The position numbers were made by a program, and so were the translations under genes. 12,163 nucleotides of DNA, from the NCBI GenBank assembly GCA_964355945.1, contig CAYHGE010000097.1:1-12163 (forward strand), given 5' to 3'. This DNA comes from CAIVAT01 sp964355945 (GTDB lineage: Bacteria; Bacteroidota; Bacteroidia; Bacteroidales; FEN-979). This document shows, piece by piece, positions 1 to 6,367 of this stretch (its first letter is position 1; each line of letters opens with the position of its first letter). The notes beneath the pieces were generated by a model. The model saw nothing but the letters and a program-made list of their open reading frames with translations, had not been told where the DNA came from and did not search any database.

Positions 1-61
1 TTAATCGTCTTTTCACCAAAAGGTAATGCGATTTTCAGGAGAAGTTTTCAACAACCAAGCG

Positions 62-94
62 AGACCTTCCAGGTTTTGAAAACCTGGAAGGTCT
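62..94. repeat. Near-perfect palindrome downstream of phoU (copy 1 of 2)
   Basis: A 33-bp inverted repeat with 16-bp arms around a single central G at 78. The left arm reads AGACCTTCCAGGTTTT and the right arm is its exact reverse complement. The inner 29 bp (64-92) are identical to a second copy at 1635-1663. It begins 26 nt past the phoU stop, so the transcript could fold it into a long hairpin. No T-tract follows on the minus strand, so it is not a standard intrinsic terminator; it could be an RNA 3'-end stabiliser, a protein-binding site or an interspersed genomic repeat. The remainder of 1-119 shows no coding frame: the minus frame ending in TAA at 1-3 is broken by an in-frame TGA. Confidence 0.85.
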
Positions 95-119
95 TCTCAT
101 CCGCCTGTCGGCCTGGTTA

Positions 120-821
120 CTATTCCTCTCCGGCTATCTTCTCAGACGCAGAATCCGGCTCCTTAAAAAGTTTCTTGTGCTTGATCATCTTTCCTTCGAC
201 GATGAAGACAATGGATTCGGCAATGTTGGTCGAATAGCCGGCAATACGATCGATCTGGGTGAGGATGATCATCAGATTTGTGGCAACAATGATTACCTCT
301 GTTTTATGCATCATCTCCTCGAGGATGCGGCCCGACACCGCCTGAACTTTGGTTTCAATGGCATTGGCCGAGGTGAAAATATCTTTTACAAAGGCTGTGT
401 TGCGCGTATGAAGGATGTTTACAACATCTTTCACAATGAGGTCGGCCATGTTGGCGAGTTCATCCACATGAAGTTCCGTAAGGATCTCCTTGTAATCGCT
501 GACGCCTTCGATTTTTTCGGAGATATTTACTGCCAGGTCGCCCAGGCGCTCCAGGTCATTGTTCATCTTGAGGGCCGACATGATGAGGCGCAGGTCGGTG
601 GCCACTGGTTGGGTGAGGGCGAAAATCCGCTGGCAGAGTTTGTCTATCTTCACATCCAGTTTGTCCACCTTGTTGTCGAGTCCGACAACCTGGCGGGCCA
701 GTTCAAGGTCGCCGGTCAGAAGTGCTTCCAGCGAATTGTGAACCTGATCATACACCAGGTTCCCCATCTTAAGGAGTCGCTTGTTCAGCTTTTCCAGTTC
801 TTGTTCAAAGTGTCGTTCCAT
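120..821 (-). CDS. phoU: PhoU-type phosphate uptake and signalling regulator
   Basis: 233 residues, close to the usual PhoU length, with two PhoU helical-bundle repeats (roughly residues 10-100 and 115-210). Each repeat carries the acidic/asparagine metal-site pattern of the family: NNDLERLGDLA near 87-97 and the related QIDRIAGYSTNIAE near 189-202. PhoU is a peripheral cytoplasmic protein that binds the Pst transporter and the PhoR kinase and restrains Pho signalling and phosphate influx when phosphate is ample (established for the family). It is the last gene of the operon, 35 bp after pstB. The ATG at 819-821 gives a family-typical N-terminus. The C-terminal tail after about residue 212 is charged and probably disordered. 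Confidence 0.95.
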   Translation of the reverse strand: MERHFEQELEKLNKRLLKMGNLVYDQVHNSLEALLTGDLELARQVVGLDNKVDKLDVKIDKLCQRIFALTQPVATDLRLIMSALKMNNDLERLGDLAVNISEKIEGVSDYKEILTELHVDELANMADLIVKDVVNILHTRNTAFVKDIFTSANAIETKVQAVSGRILEEMMHKTEVIIVATNLMIILTQIDRIAGYSTNIAESIVFIVEGKMIKHKKLFKEPDSASEKIAGEE

Positions 822-824
822 AAT

Positions 825-854
825 ACGATTTATGATTGGACGATTTACGATTTT
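825..854. repeat. Short ACGATTT direct repeats between pstB and phoU
   Basis: Two 15-bp units in tandem (825-839 and 840-854) match at 12 of 15 positions, and each is itself made of two ACGATTT-like words, giving four degenerate copies in 30 bp. They fill almost the whole 35-bp pstB-phoU spacer, immediately upstream of the phoU start. The function is unknown; slippage-generated spacer DNA is the simplest reading. Confidence 0.5.
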
Positions 855-856
855 AT

Positions 857-1630
857 TTAACCAAACCTGCCGGTGATGTATTCTTCTGTATGCTTTTTAT
901 CCGGGGTTGTGAAGATCTTTTTTGTTTTGCCGAATTCGATCAGCTCGCCCAGGTAGAAAAAGGCTGTGTGGTCGCTTACACGGGCCGCCTGCTGCATGTT
1001 GTGGGTTACGATGACGATGGTGTAGTTCTTTCTCAGTTCAAAGATCAGCTCTTCAATTTTAGCTGTGGAAATCGGGTCAAGCGCACTGGCAGGCTCATCC
1101 ATCAGGATGATCTCGGGTTCCACGGCGAGGGTGCGTGCAATGCACATGCGCTGCTGCTGGCCGCCCGATAATCCCATGGCAGAATCGTGAAGCCTCTCTT
1201 TCACCTCTTCCCAGATAAATGCTTTTTTAAGAGAAGATTCCACAATCTCCTCCAGCTTTGACTTGTTGTTGATCCCGTTGATCCTCGGGCCATAAGCGAC
1301 ATTCTCGAAGATCGACTTGGCAAAGGGATTTGATTTCTGAAAAACCATCCCAACCTTCTTTCGCAGGTTAACCACATCGATCTGCTTGTCATAGATGTTG
1401 AGTGAATCAACGAGTACTTCTCCGGTGATCAGTACGCCGGGAATCAGGTCATTCATGCGGTTCAGGGTGCGCAGGAAGGTGGATTTGCCACATCCCGACG
1501 GGCCGATAAACGCGGTGACCTCTTTGTCGGGAATGTCGATGGTGATTGAATTCAACGCCATCTTTGCCCCGTAATAGAGGGTGAGATCTTTGGTTTTTAT
1601 TTTTATCTCTTTCATTCTTGTCCTTATCAT
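857..1630 (-). CDS. pstB: Phosphate ABC transporter ATP-binding protein PstB
   Basis: 257 residues, the same length as E. coli PstB. ABC ATPase motifs are all present: Walker A GPSGCGKST (43-51), Q-loop Gln98 in VFQKSNPF, signature LSGGQQQR (154-161), Walker B IILMDEP with catalytic Glu179, D-loop SALDP and switch His210. It hydrolyses ATP in the cytoplasm to drive phosphate import through PstC-PstA. The start is ambiguous. ATG at 1628-1630 is preceded by GGAAGG, which is the end of the adjacent palindrome, at 5-nt spacing. A second ATG at 1613-1615 has AAGGA at 5-nt spacing and gives MKEIKIKTKDLTLYYG, which fits the family N-terminus slightly better (252 residues). The outer start is annotated. 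Confidence 0.96.
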   Translation of the reverse strand: MIRTRMKEIKIKTKDLTLYYGAKMALNSITIDIPDKEVTAFIGPSGCGKSTFLRTLNRMNDLIPGVLITGEVLVDSLNIYDKQIDVVNLRKKVGMVFQKSNPFAKSIFENVAYGPRINGINNKSKLEEIVESSLKKAFIWEEVKERLHDSAMGLSGGQQQRMCIARTLAVEPEIILMDEPASALDPISTAKIEELIFELRKNYTIVIVTHNMQQAARVSDHTAFFYLGELIEFGKTKKIFTTPDKKHTEEYITGRFG

Positions 1631-1632
1631 TT

Positions 1633-1665
1633 AAACCTTCCAGGTTTTGAAAACCTGGAAGGTTT
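1633..1665. repeat. Perfect 33-bp palindrome between pstA and pstB (copy 2 of 2)
   Basis: An inverted repeat with 16-bp arms around a central G at 1649; the left arm reads AAACCTTCCAGGTTTT. The inner 29 bp equal copy 1 at 64-92, while the outer base pairs differ in a complementary way (AA/TT here, AG/CT there), so pairing is kept although sequence changes. It occupies most of the 42-bp pstA-pstB gap. In the mRNA its 3' arm ends in GGAAGG, which could act as the Shine-Dalgarno sequence of the outer pstB start and would be hidden when the hairpin forms. That role is inference. Confidence 0.88.
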
Positions 1666-1672
1666 GGGAACA

Positions 1673-2572
1673 TCATTTCGCCTTTCGGCGCAGTCTTGAG
1701 CGGATGATTACGGCTGCCAAATTTAAAGTAAATGTGAGCAGCAACAAAACCATGGTGGTGGCGAATTGGATTGGCAGGGTCTGATCAACATTTGCTGATT
1801 GTGTTGCCAGGATATAAATATGATAACCAAGGTTCATAAACTGGTCACTCATCGAAGTTGGAAGCGTTGCAAGATAATAGGCTGCGCCTGTAAACAAAAT
1901 CGGTGCCACTTCACCGGCACCGCGGCTTACCGCAAGGATGGTTCCGGTCATTATCCCTGAGCGGGACCCCGGAATTACAATCCGTTTGATGGTTTCCCAT
2001 TTCGTTGCGCCCAGTGCCAGACTTGCTTCGCGGAGTTCGCGCGGTACGGTCCGTATGGCTTCCTCCACCGACACGATCACCACCGGCAGGGTGAGCAGGG
2101 CCATGGTGAGACTTGCCCAGAGGATGTTGGGCTGGCCCCATTTCAACTGCCCGCCGAGAAAAAAATCATCAACACCACCACCCACAAACTTGATGAAAAA
2201 TCCCAGTCCGAACAACCCGAAGATGATGGATGGTACTGTTGCTAAAGTTCGCACGGCAAACCGGATGGTTTGTGCAAGGATGGATTTCTCATGGGCATAC
2301 TCGGTAAGGTAAATGGCAGTGATGGTGCCAAAAGGAACCGCTGCGATCGACATGATCAGCACCAGCAGGGCTGTTCCATAGATGGCCGGGAAAACCCCAC
2401 CCTTCATCATGCCATCTTCAGGAAATGAAGTAAGAAACTCCCAGGAGAAGGTTCCTTTTCCACCAATGATGATCACCACAAGCAGGATGATGATCACGGC
2501 AATGATCAGAAATGCCGAGAATGCGGTTACCCCGATGAACAAGCCGCCTGTTATTGATTTTCTCGTGCTCAT
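1673..2572 (-). CDS. pstA: Phosphate ABC transporter permease PstA
   Basis: 299 residues, the usual length. An inner-membrane permease with about six hydrophobic segments: near 15-37, 64-90, 110-128, 150-170, 205-230 and 270-290. The EAA loop that docks on the ATPase is clear (REASLALGATKWETIKRIVIP, about 181-201), after the family-typical ATVPSIIFGLFG near 111-122. It forms the transmembrane channel with PstC. Its ATG overlaps the pstC stop (ATGA, 2569-2572), so translational coupling is likely. A glycine-rich stretch at about 130-141 lies between two membrane segments. A small CGCC/GGCG hairpin at 1679-1690 lies within the last codons. Confidence 0.95.
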   Translation of the reverse strand: MSTRKSITGGLFIGVTAFSAFLIIAVIIILLVVIIIGGKGTFSWEFLTSFPEDGMMKGGVFPAIYGTALLVLIMSIAAVPFGTITAIYLTEYAHEKSILAQTIRFAVRTLATVPSIIFGLFGLGFFIKFVGGGVDDFFLGGQLKWGQPNILWASLTMALLTLPVVIVSVEEAIRTVPRELREASLALGATKWETIKRIVIPGSRSGIMTGTILAVSRGAGEVAPILFTGAAYYLATLPTSMSDQFMNLGYHIYILATQSANVDQTLPIQFATTMVLLLLTFTLNLAAVIIRSRLRRKAK

Positions 2573-3693
2573 GATTGTTTCCCCTGAAAACGTTTCACCA
2601 ACTTTCCTTTCACATAAAACTCGGCCAGTGCATTGAGGCTGAAATTAAAGATAAAGAGCAAGGAGCCTATCAGGAAGAGTACATTGTAATGGGTATCTCC
2701 GAATACAACCTCGGCCATTTCAGCGCCGATGGTTGCTGCAAGGGTACGGACAGATTCGAATGGGTTGGCAGAGATCATGGCAGCGTTTCCGGTAGCCATC
2801 AGGGCGATCATGGTTTCACCAAAAACACGGCCGATGCCCAAAAGAATCGCGGCAAATATACCGGGAGTGGCGGCTGGCAGTGTTACAAACAAGGCAGTCT
2901 GCCAGCGTGTTGCTCCAAGAGCCAGGCTGGCTTCTGTATAGGTGCGCGGTACGGCAGTGAGTGCATCTTCGGTAATCGTGAAAATAATCGGAATGGCAGC
3001 AAGGGCCATGGCCACACCGCCAACAAAGGCGTTCAGTCTTCCGTCATAACCGAAGATATTCTGGAAAAATGAAGCCATCACCATCAGGGCAAAAAACCCG
3101 ATCACTACCGACGGGAAGCCTGCCAGCAGTTCAATGGCGGGTTTGATTATTTCGCGCAACCAGTAAGGTGCAAAGGATGCCGAAAACAGGGCAGCAAGAA
3201 TGGCTATCGGCGCGGCAAATAACATGGCTATCAGGGTTATTTTCAATGTTCCGACAAACAGCGGAATCAATCCATACCTCGGATGATCAGATACCGGAAG
3301 CCATTTTTTTCCTGTGAGGCTTTTGAAGGTTGCCTGCTCTGAACCATGAGGAACGGTGTCTTCTTCCTGCACCTGGTTCTCAATCATCGTGGTATCGGTT
3401 GTGGTGACGCCATACTGTTCCTGACCTGATGAGTTTGTCTGCGCACTCTCTGTTTCCCCGGTGTATTGTTCCTGTTGCTGTACGTTCTCAACTTTGGCAA
3501 CTTGCTTTTTCTGCGTGTAAAAAATAGGAAGCGACTCTTTGAACACAAAGAAAAAGATCAGCACAATGATGGTAATGGATAAAAAGGCGACACCGGTGAT
3601 GATCTTTTCAGACAGGAATTCTGACCATCTGAATTTCTTCTTCAGCGACTCCCGGGAAAATACAAATTTGTTATGCTCTGGTTGATTCTCCAT
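2569..3693 (-). CDS. pstC: Phosphate ABC transporter permease PstC, with an enlarged periplasmic loop
   Basis: 374 residues against about 320 in E. coli PstC. TM1 is near 32-52 and the remaining membrane core lies in about 140-360. The EAA loop (TEASLALGATRWQTALFVTLP, about 253-273) and FPSVVIGFFALMV (193-205) are typical of the family. The extra length falls between TM1 and TM2, at about residues 61-122, as a Q/E/T/S-rich low-complexity stretch with no recognisable domain; by topology it should face the periplasm, where PstS docks. It starts 3 bp after the pstS stop and overlaps pstA by 4 bp. It pairs with PstA to form the phosphate channel. The frame is intact throughout. Confidence 0.95.
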   Translation of the reverse strand: MENQPEHNKFVFSRESLKKKFRWSEFLSEKIITGVAFLSITIIVLIFFFVFKESLPIFYTQKKQVAKVENVQQQEQYTGETESAQTNSSGQEQYGVTTTDTTMIENQVQEEDTVPHGSEQATFKSLTGKKWLPVSDHPRYGLIPLFVGTLKITLIAMLFAAPIAILAALFSASFAPYWLREIIKPAIELLAGFPSVVIGFFALMVMASFFQNIFGYDGRLNAFVGGVAMALAAIPIIFTITEDALTAVPRTYTEASLALGATRWQTALFVTLPAATPGIFAAILLGIGRVFGETMIALMATGNAAMISANPFESVRTLAATIGAEMAEVVFGDTHYNVLFLIGSLLFIFNFSLNALAEFYVKGKLVKRFQGKQS

Positions 3694-3696
3694 TAT

Positions 3697-4536
3697 TTAC
3701 TTTACCGGGAAGTAGCCGATTTCTGTTACGAGCTTTTGTCCTTCTGCACTGAGGATCCAGTCAATATACGCTTTGATCTCCCCGGTCGGCCTGTTGCGAA
3801 GATACAGATAAAGATAACGGGTTATCGGGTACTGTCCAGATTTAATTGTTTCCGGAGTGGCCATGTAGGCAATACTTTTATCATCCTTTTTCACAGCACA
3901 ATGCTTTACACCTGAAGCATACGCAGCACCACCGTAACCAATACCGAATTTATCTTTCGAAACGGCATTGACCACAGCGGCAGTGCCCGGTAAGGTTTGG
4001 CAGCTGGCTGCATAATCTGCTTTTACAACATTGTCTTTGAAAAACACATAAGTTCCGGAGCTGTTCTCGCGGCCATATAATTTGATATCCTCATCTGGCC
4101 CTCCAACCTCTTTCCAGTTTTTTGTTTTGCCGGAGAAGATGCTGCCCAGTTGTTTCACAGTCAACTCTTTTACAGGGTTTGAAGCATTCAGGAAGACAGT
4201 GACACCATCTTTGGCGCAAGGGATCTCAATTCCAAGAGAAGCATAACGTTCTTTCAGCTTATCCATTTCTGACCGTTTCATCGGGCGGCTGGAGTTACAG
4301 ATGTCAGTTGATCCGTTGATCAGCGCTGAGATTCCGGTGCCGGAACCTCCTCCGGTAACCTGGATAACTGCATTAGGGTGCGATTTCATGTATACTTCAG
4401 CCCATTTTTGTGCCAGAATCACCATGGTGTCTGAACCCTTTACGGTAATTTTTTTAGGTGCGGGCATGAAGGCGAAGCCCAATACAGCGATCATCACAAT
4501 CGCAGCAATTCCGAACTTTGTTTTTAACGTTTTCAT
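3697..4536 (-). CDS. pstS: Periplasmic phosphate-binding protein PstS
   Basis: 279 residues. A signal peptide occupies about residues 1-24 (basic start, hydrophobic core, cleavage near AFMPA); no lipobox is seen, so the protein is probably soluble in the periplasm. The phosphate-contacting loops of the PBP-like family are present: VKGSDTM (32-38), GGGSGTGISAL (62-72), SSRPM (82-86) and GRENSSGTY (155-163). It captures phosphate delivered by the outer-membrane porin and hands it to PstC-PstA. It is about 60 bp downstream of the porin gene and 3 bp upstream of pstC. That spacer has a single TTAACA word and no good -7 box at suitable spacing, so transcription from the porin promoter is the likely main source. 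Confidence 0.96.
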   Translation of the reverse strand: MKTLKTKFGIAAIVMIAVLGFAFMPAPKKITVKGSDTMVILAQKWAEVYMKSHPNAVIQVTGGGSGTGISALINGSTDICNSSRPMKRSEMDKLKERYASLGIEIPCAKDGVTVFLNASNPVKELTVKQLGSIFSGKTKNWKEVGGPDEDIKLYGRENSSGTYVFFKDNVVKADYAASCQTLPGTAAVVNAVSKDKFGIGYGGAAYASGVKHCAVKKDDKSIAYMATPETIKSGQYPITRYLYLYLRNRPTGEIKAYIDWILSAEGQKLVTEIGYFPVK

Positions 4537-4598
4537 TTTTTATTTTTTATAAAACTACAATTTTTTCTGTTAACTTTTCTTTCCTGAAGAGGTTGGAT

Positions 4599-6230
4599 TT
4601 AAAATTTAGCCTGTAACCTCAGTGTCAGTAAATTCTGATTCACCTTGTCGCTGAAATCCAGGAATGTAGGTACGCCATTCACCATGGCTGTTTTGTCTGT
4701 AGTAACATTACCAACTCCTGAACTGTTTTTAACCCCCGATTTTGTGTTGACCGGCATTTCGTAAGCCAGCATGATCTTGATGTTCTCTGTAAAGAAATAG
4801 GAGTAAGCAAAGGTCCAGGTTCCATATGCAACATCTCCGGCACCACTGGTGAGTTTATTTGTGGTTTTGATAACAGGAGTAGCATATTTGTTGACAGTAA
4901 CGAAACCAGTACCGTTGGTGTAAGTTGTCTTAATATCCTTACCAGCAGCATCCTTTGGATTTTCATTCCATCCCGCTGTTCCAATTTTATCAGCGCTTAA
5001 TTTTGTATTGGGGTTATAGTAATCATACCGGACTGCTACCTGGTTGCGTTTCCCAATATTTTTGATCAGATAAACATAATAACCCATAAAATTTTTGCTG
5101 ATTGCTGGTGCTTTGTTTACCTGGGTCGTATTCAGGGTGAGCACTGTCAGGGTATCTTTGGCAGTGTTAAATTGGGACGATAAAATTGTTGAGGTGGTTG
5201 CATTCCCTGCAGGATTGCTTTTGGAAGTATGGGCTGGTGAGTTGTAACCCGGTGTGGAGTTTACGCCAAAGATGTACTCCCCTTTAAGTGTAAGTCCGCC
5301 AAGAAAGTCCACATAAAATTGTGTTTCGAAACCAACCCAGTTCTTTTTAACACCTGTTGCTGTTTTCTGGGCATCCAGCAACTTATCGTAGGTGTAATCA
5401 GACTTCAGAAGGTCGGTGCTGTTGGCTTTGATCTGGCCATAATATCCATGGGCGCCAACTGTCAAACCGCCCCACTGGCCAAGTTTGAACGAATAAGTTA
5501 TGCGGGCCATGAAGTCTTTATAATTGTCGAAATCAATATTTTGTCCAACAGAAACGCTGTTGTCCCATACACCGGTGCCATAGTTATAAACCGGATTATT
5601 TATGCCAATCCCGTCATTACCGTTGAAAATGGCAAGTTGTATCTTGATGGGTACCTTTTGCGGAGCAATTTCCAGTTTCGCTCCGATGGCGCGTTCATCC
5701 GGGTAAATGGCACGGATCACGCGTGAACGCTCCGGCAACTCACGGCTGCTCGAGGAGTATTCCACTTCATAGTTTGGCCGGTTAAACTTACCTGCATATA
5801 GTGAAAACATTTTCAACCAGCGGTCATTTAGCTGCACATAGGCATCTTTAACCGTAATACTACCGGGAACTAAGTCCGGCTGCAATACAAATACGACTCC
5901 ATCAAGCGGCTCGTAAGTAAATTTGATCCGGGCCCTTCTGACTGAAAAAATATTGCTCGGATATAAAATCGCAGATTCTGAATGCTGCCATTGTGCCTGT
6001 AAATATCCGGATACTTTGATTTTGGTGAGTTTGGCGAGATCGCCTTCGGCTGTCGCAATTCTTTCTTCGAATCCACTGACCTTATCACGTAGCGTGGAGA
6101 CATTTTCCTTCAGCGTATCCTGTTCTTTTTTAAGATCGTTCACCTGGGACTGGGCTTTGAGATCAATTGACAAGACCAGAACATAAAGGATCAATCCGAG
6201 AGCGATAACAATGTGTGTAATTCTTTTCAT
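4599..6230 (-). CDS. Phosphate-selective outer-membrane porin (OprO/OprP type)
   Basis: 543 residues. N-terminal signal peptide (about 1-26, ending at KAQS), then a predicted coiled coil at about 29-68 (charged heptads, LKKEQDTLKENVSTLRDKV), then a beta-barrel from about residue 71 to the C-terminus. Family features include KVSGYLQAQW (72-81), SVRRARIKFTYEPLDG (96-111), and YAGKFNRP followed by SSSRELPERS, typical of the porin O/P family. The chain ends in LRLQAKF, with the terminal Phe used for barrel assembly. The family forms outer-membrane channels for phosphate or polyphosphate; its place at the head of the pst operon behind a Pho-like operator supports phosphate here. Similar coiled coils in OprP-family proteins are thought to help trimer formation (inference for this protein). 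Confidence 0.9.
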   Translation of the reverse strand: MKRITHIVIALGLILYVLVLSIDLKAQSQVNDLKKEQDTLKENVSTLRDKVSGFEERIATAEGDLAKLTKIKVSGYLQAQWQHSESAILYPSNIFSVRRARIKFTYEPLDGVVFVLQPDLVPGSITVKDAYVQLNDRWLKMFSLYAGKFNRPNYEVEYSSSSRELPERSRVIRAIYPDERAIGAKLEIAPQKVPIKIQLAIFNGNDGIGINNPVYNYGTGVWDNSVSVGQNIDFDNYKDFMARITYSFKLGQWGGLTVGAHGYYGQIKANSTDLLKSDYTYDKLLDAQKTATGVKKNWVGFETQFYVDFLGGLTLKGEYIFGVNSTPGYNSPAHTSKSNPAGNATTSTILSSQFNTAKDTLTVLTLNTTQVNKAPAISKNFMGYYVYLIKNIGKRNQVAVRYDYYNPNTKLSADKIGTAGWNENPKDAAGKDIKTTYTNGTGFVTVNKYATPVIKTTNKLTSGAGDVAYGTWTFAYSYFFTENIKIMLAYEMPVNTKSGVKNSSGVGNVTTDKTAMVNGVPTFLDFSDKVNQNLLTLRLQAKF

Positions 6231-6252
6231 GTTTATTTGTTTAAATTTTCGG

Positions 6253-6260
6253 CAAAGGTA
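6253..6260 (-). promoter_or_regulatory. Candidate -7 promoter box of the porin-pst-phoU operon
   Basis: On the minus strand this reads TACCTTTG, a perfect match to the Bacteroidota TAnnTTTG box. It lies 22 nt upstream of the porin ATG, which implies a short 5' leader. There is no TTTG element at the normal -33 spacing; instead the nearest TTAACA hexamer of the upstream array ends 20 nt before it. A weak -33 replaced by activator sites is what an activator-dependent Pho promoter should look like. Confidence 0.65.
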
Positions 6261-6280
6261 TTTCTACCATCCCCTGGTCA

Positions 6281-6319
6281 TGTTAACAAATGGTTACCTT
6301 TATGTTAAATAATTGTTAA
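6281..6319 (-). promoter_or_regulatory. Pho-box-like operator: four TTAACA hexamers at 11-bp spacing
   Basis: On the minus strand: TTAACA (6319-6314), TTAACA (6308-6303), GTAACC (6297-6292), TTAACA (6286-6281). Each is separated by exactly 5 bp, so the period is 11 bp, about one helical turn. Three are perfect and one is degenerate. This spacing and hexamer match the direct-repeat sites known for PhoB/PhoP OmpR-family regulators (Bacillus PhoP boxes are TTAACA-like with about 5-bp gaps; the E. coli Pho box also has 11-bp periodicity). Its position 51-89 bp upstream of the porin start, next to a -7 box and ahead of a pst operon, strongly suggests phosphate-starvation activation. The regulator is not in the window. 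Confidence 0.75.
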
Positions 6320-6320
6320 C

Positions 6321-6332
6321 GAATGGCCATTC
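6321..6332. repeat. 12-bp perfect palindrome beside the Pho-like array
   Basis: GAATGGCCATTC is self-complementary over 12 bp and starts 1 bp after the distal hexamer of the TTAACA array, in the gap between the histidine kinase stop and the porin gene. It may be a second dimeric regulator site or chance. The other bases of the gap (6333-6367) show no T-tailed hairpin, so read-through from the kinase gene into the operon is possible. Confidence 0.35.
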
Positions 6333-6367
6333 ATCCATACAAATAAACTGATTTACAATGTTTTACA

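Noticed and set aside
1..61. Possible gene end or promoter at the left edge (minus-strand TAA at 1-3; TACCTTTT at 18-25).
   Set aside because: The frame ending at 1-3 has an in-frame TGA a few codons upstream. The box departs from TAnnTTTG and has no -33 partner, and no downstream gene is visible to support it.
177..860. A 227-codon open frame on the plus strand opposite phoU.
   Set aside because: It is antisense to a clear, full-length phoU and its translation resembles no family I recognise. Codon structure of the real gene explains it.
62..1665. CCTTCC...GGAAGG arms resembling a CueR/MerR copper operator.
   Set aside because: CueR-type sites have about a 7-bp centre, whereas the spacing here is 15 bp. 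The copies lie beside phosphate genes, not upstream of copA, and they are symmetric over 29 bp or more.
102..1689. CGCCTGTCGGC (102-112) and CGCCTTTCGGC (1679-1689) near the two palindromes, as a sign of longer duplicated flanks.
   Set aside because: They lie at different distances from the repeats, one is inside pstA coding sequence, and the intervening bases do not align, so chance or simple hairpin composition is more likely.
4550..4573. A separate Pho-controlled promoter in front of pstS (single TTAACA and a TAGTTTTA box).
   Set aside because: Only one hexamer is present, it is 10 nt rather than about 20 nt from the box, and the box is imperfect.
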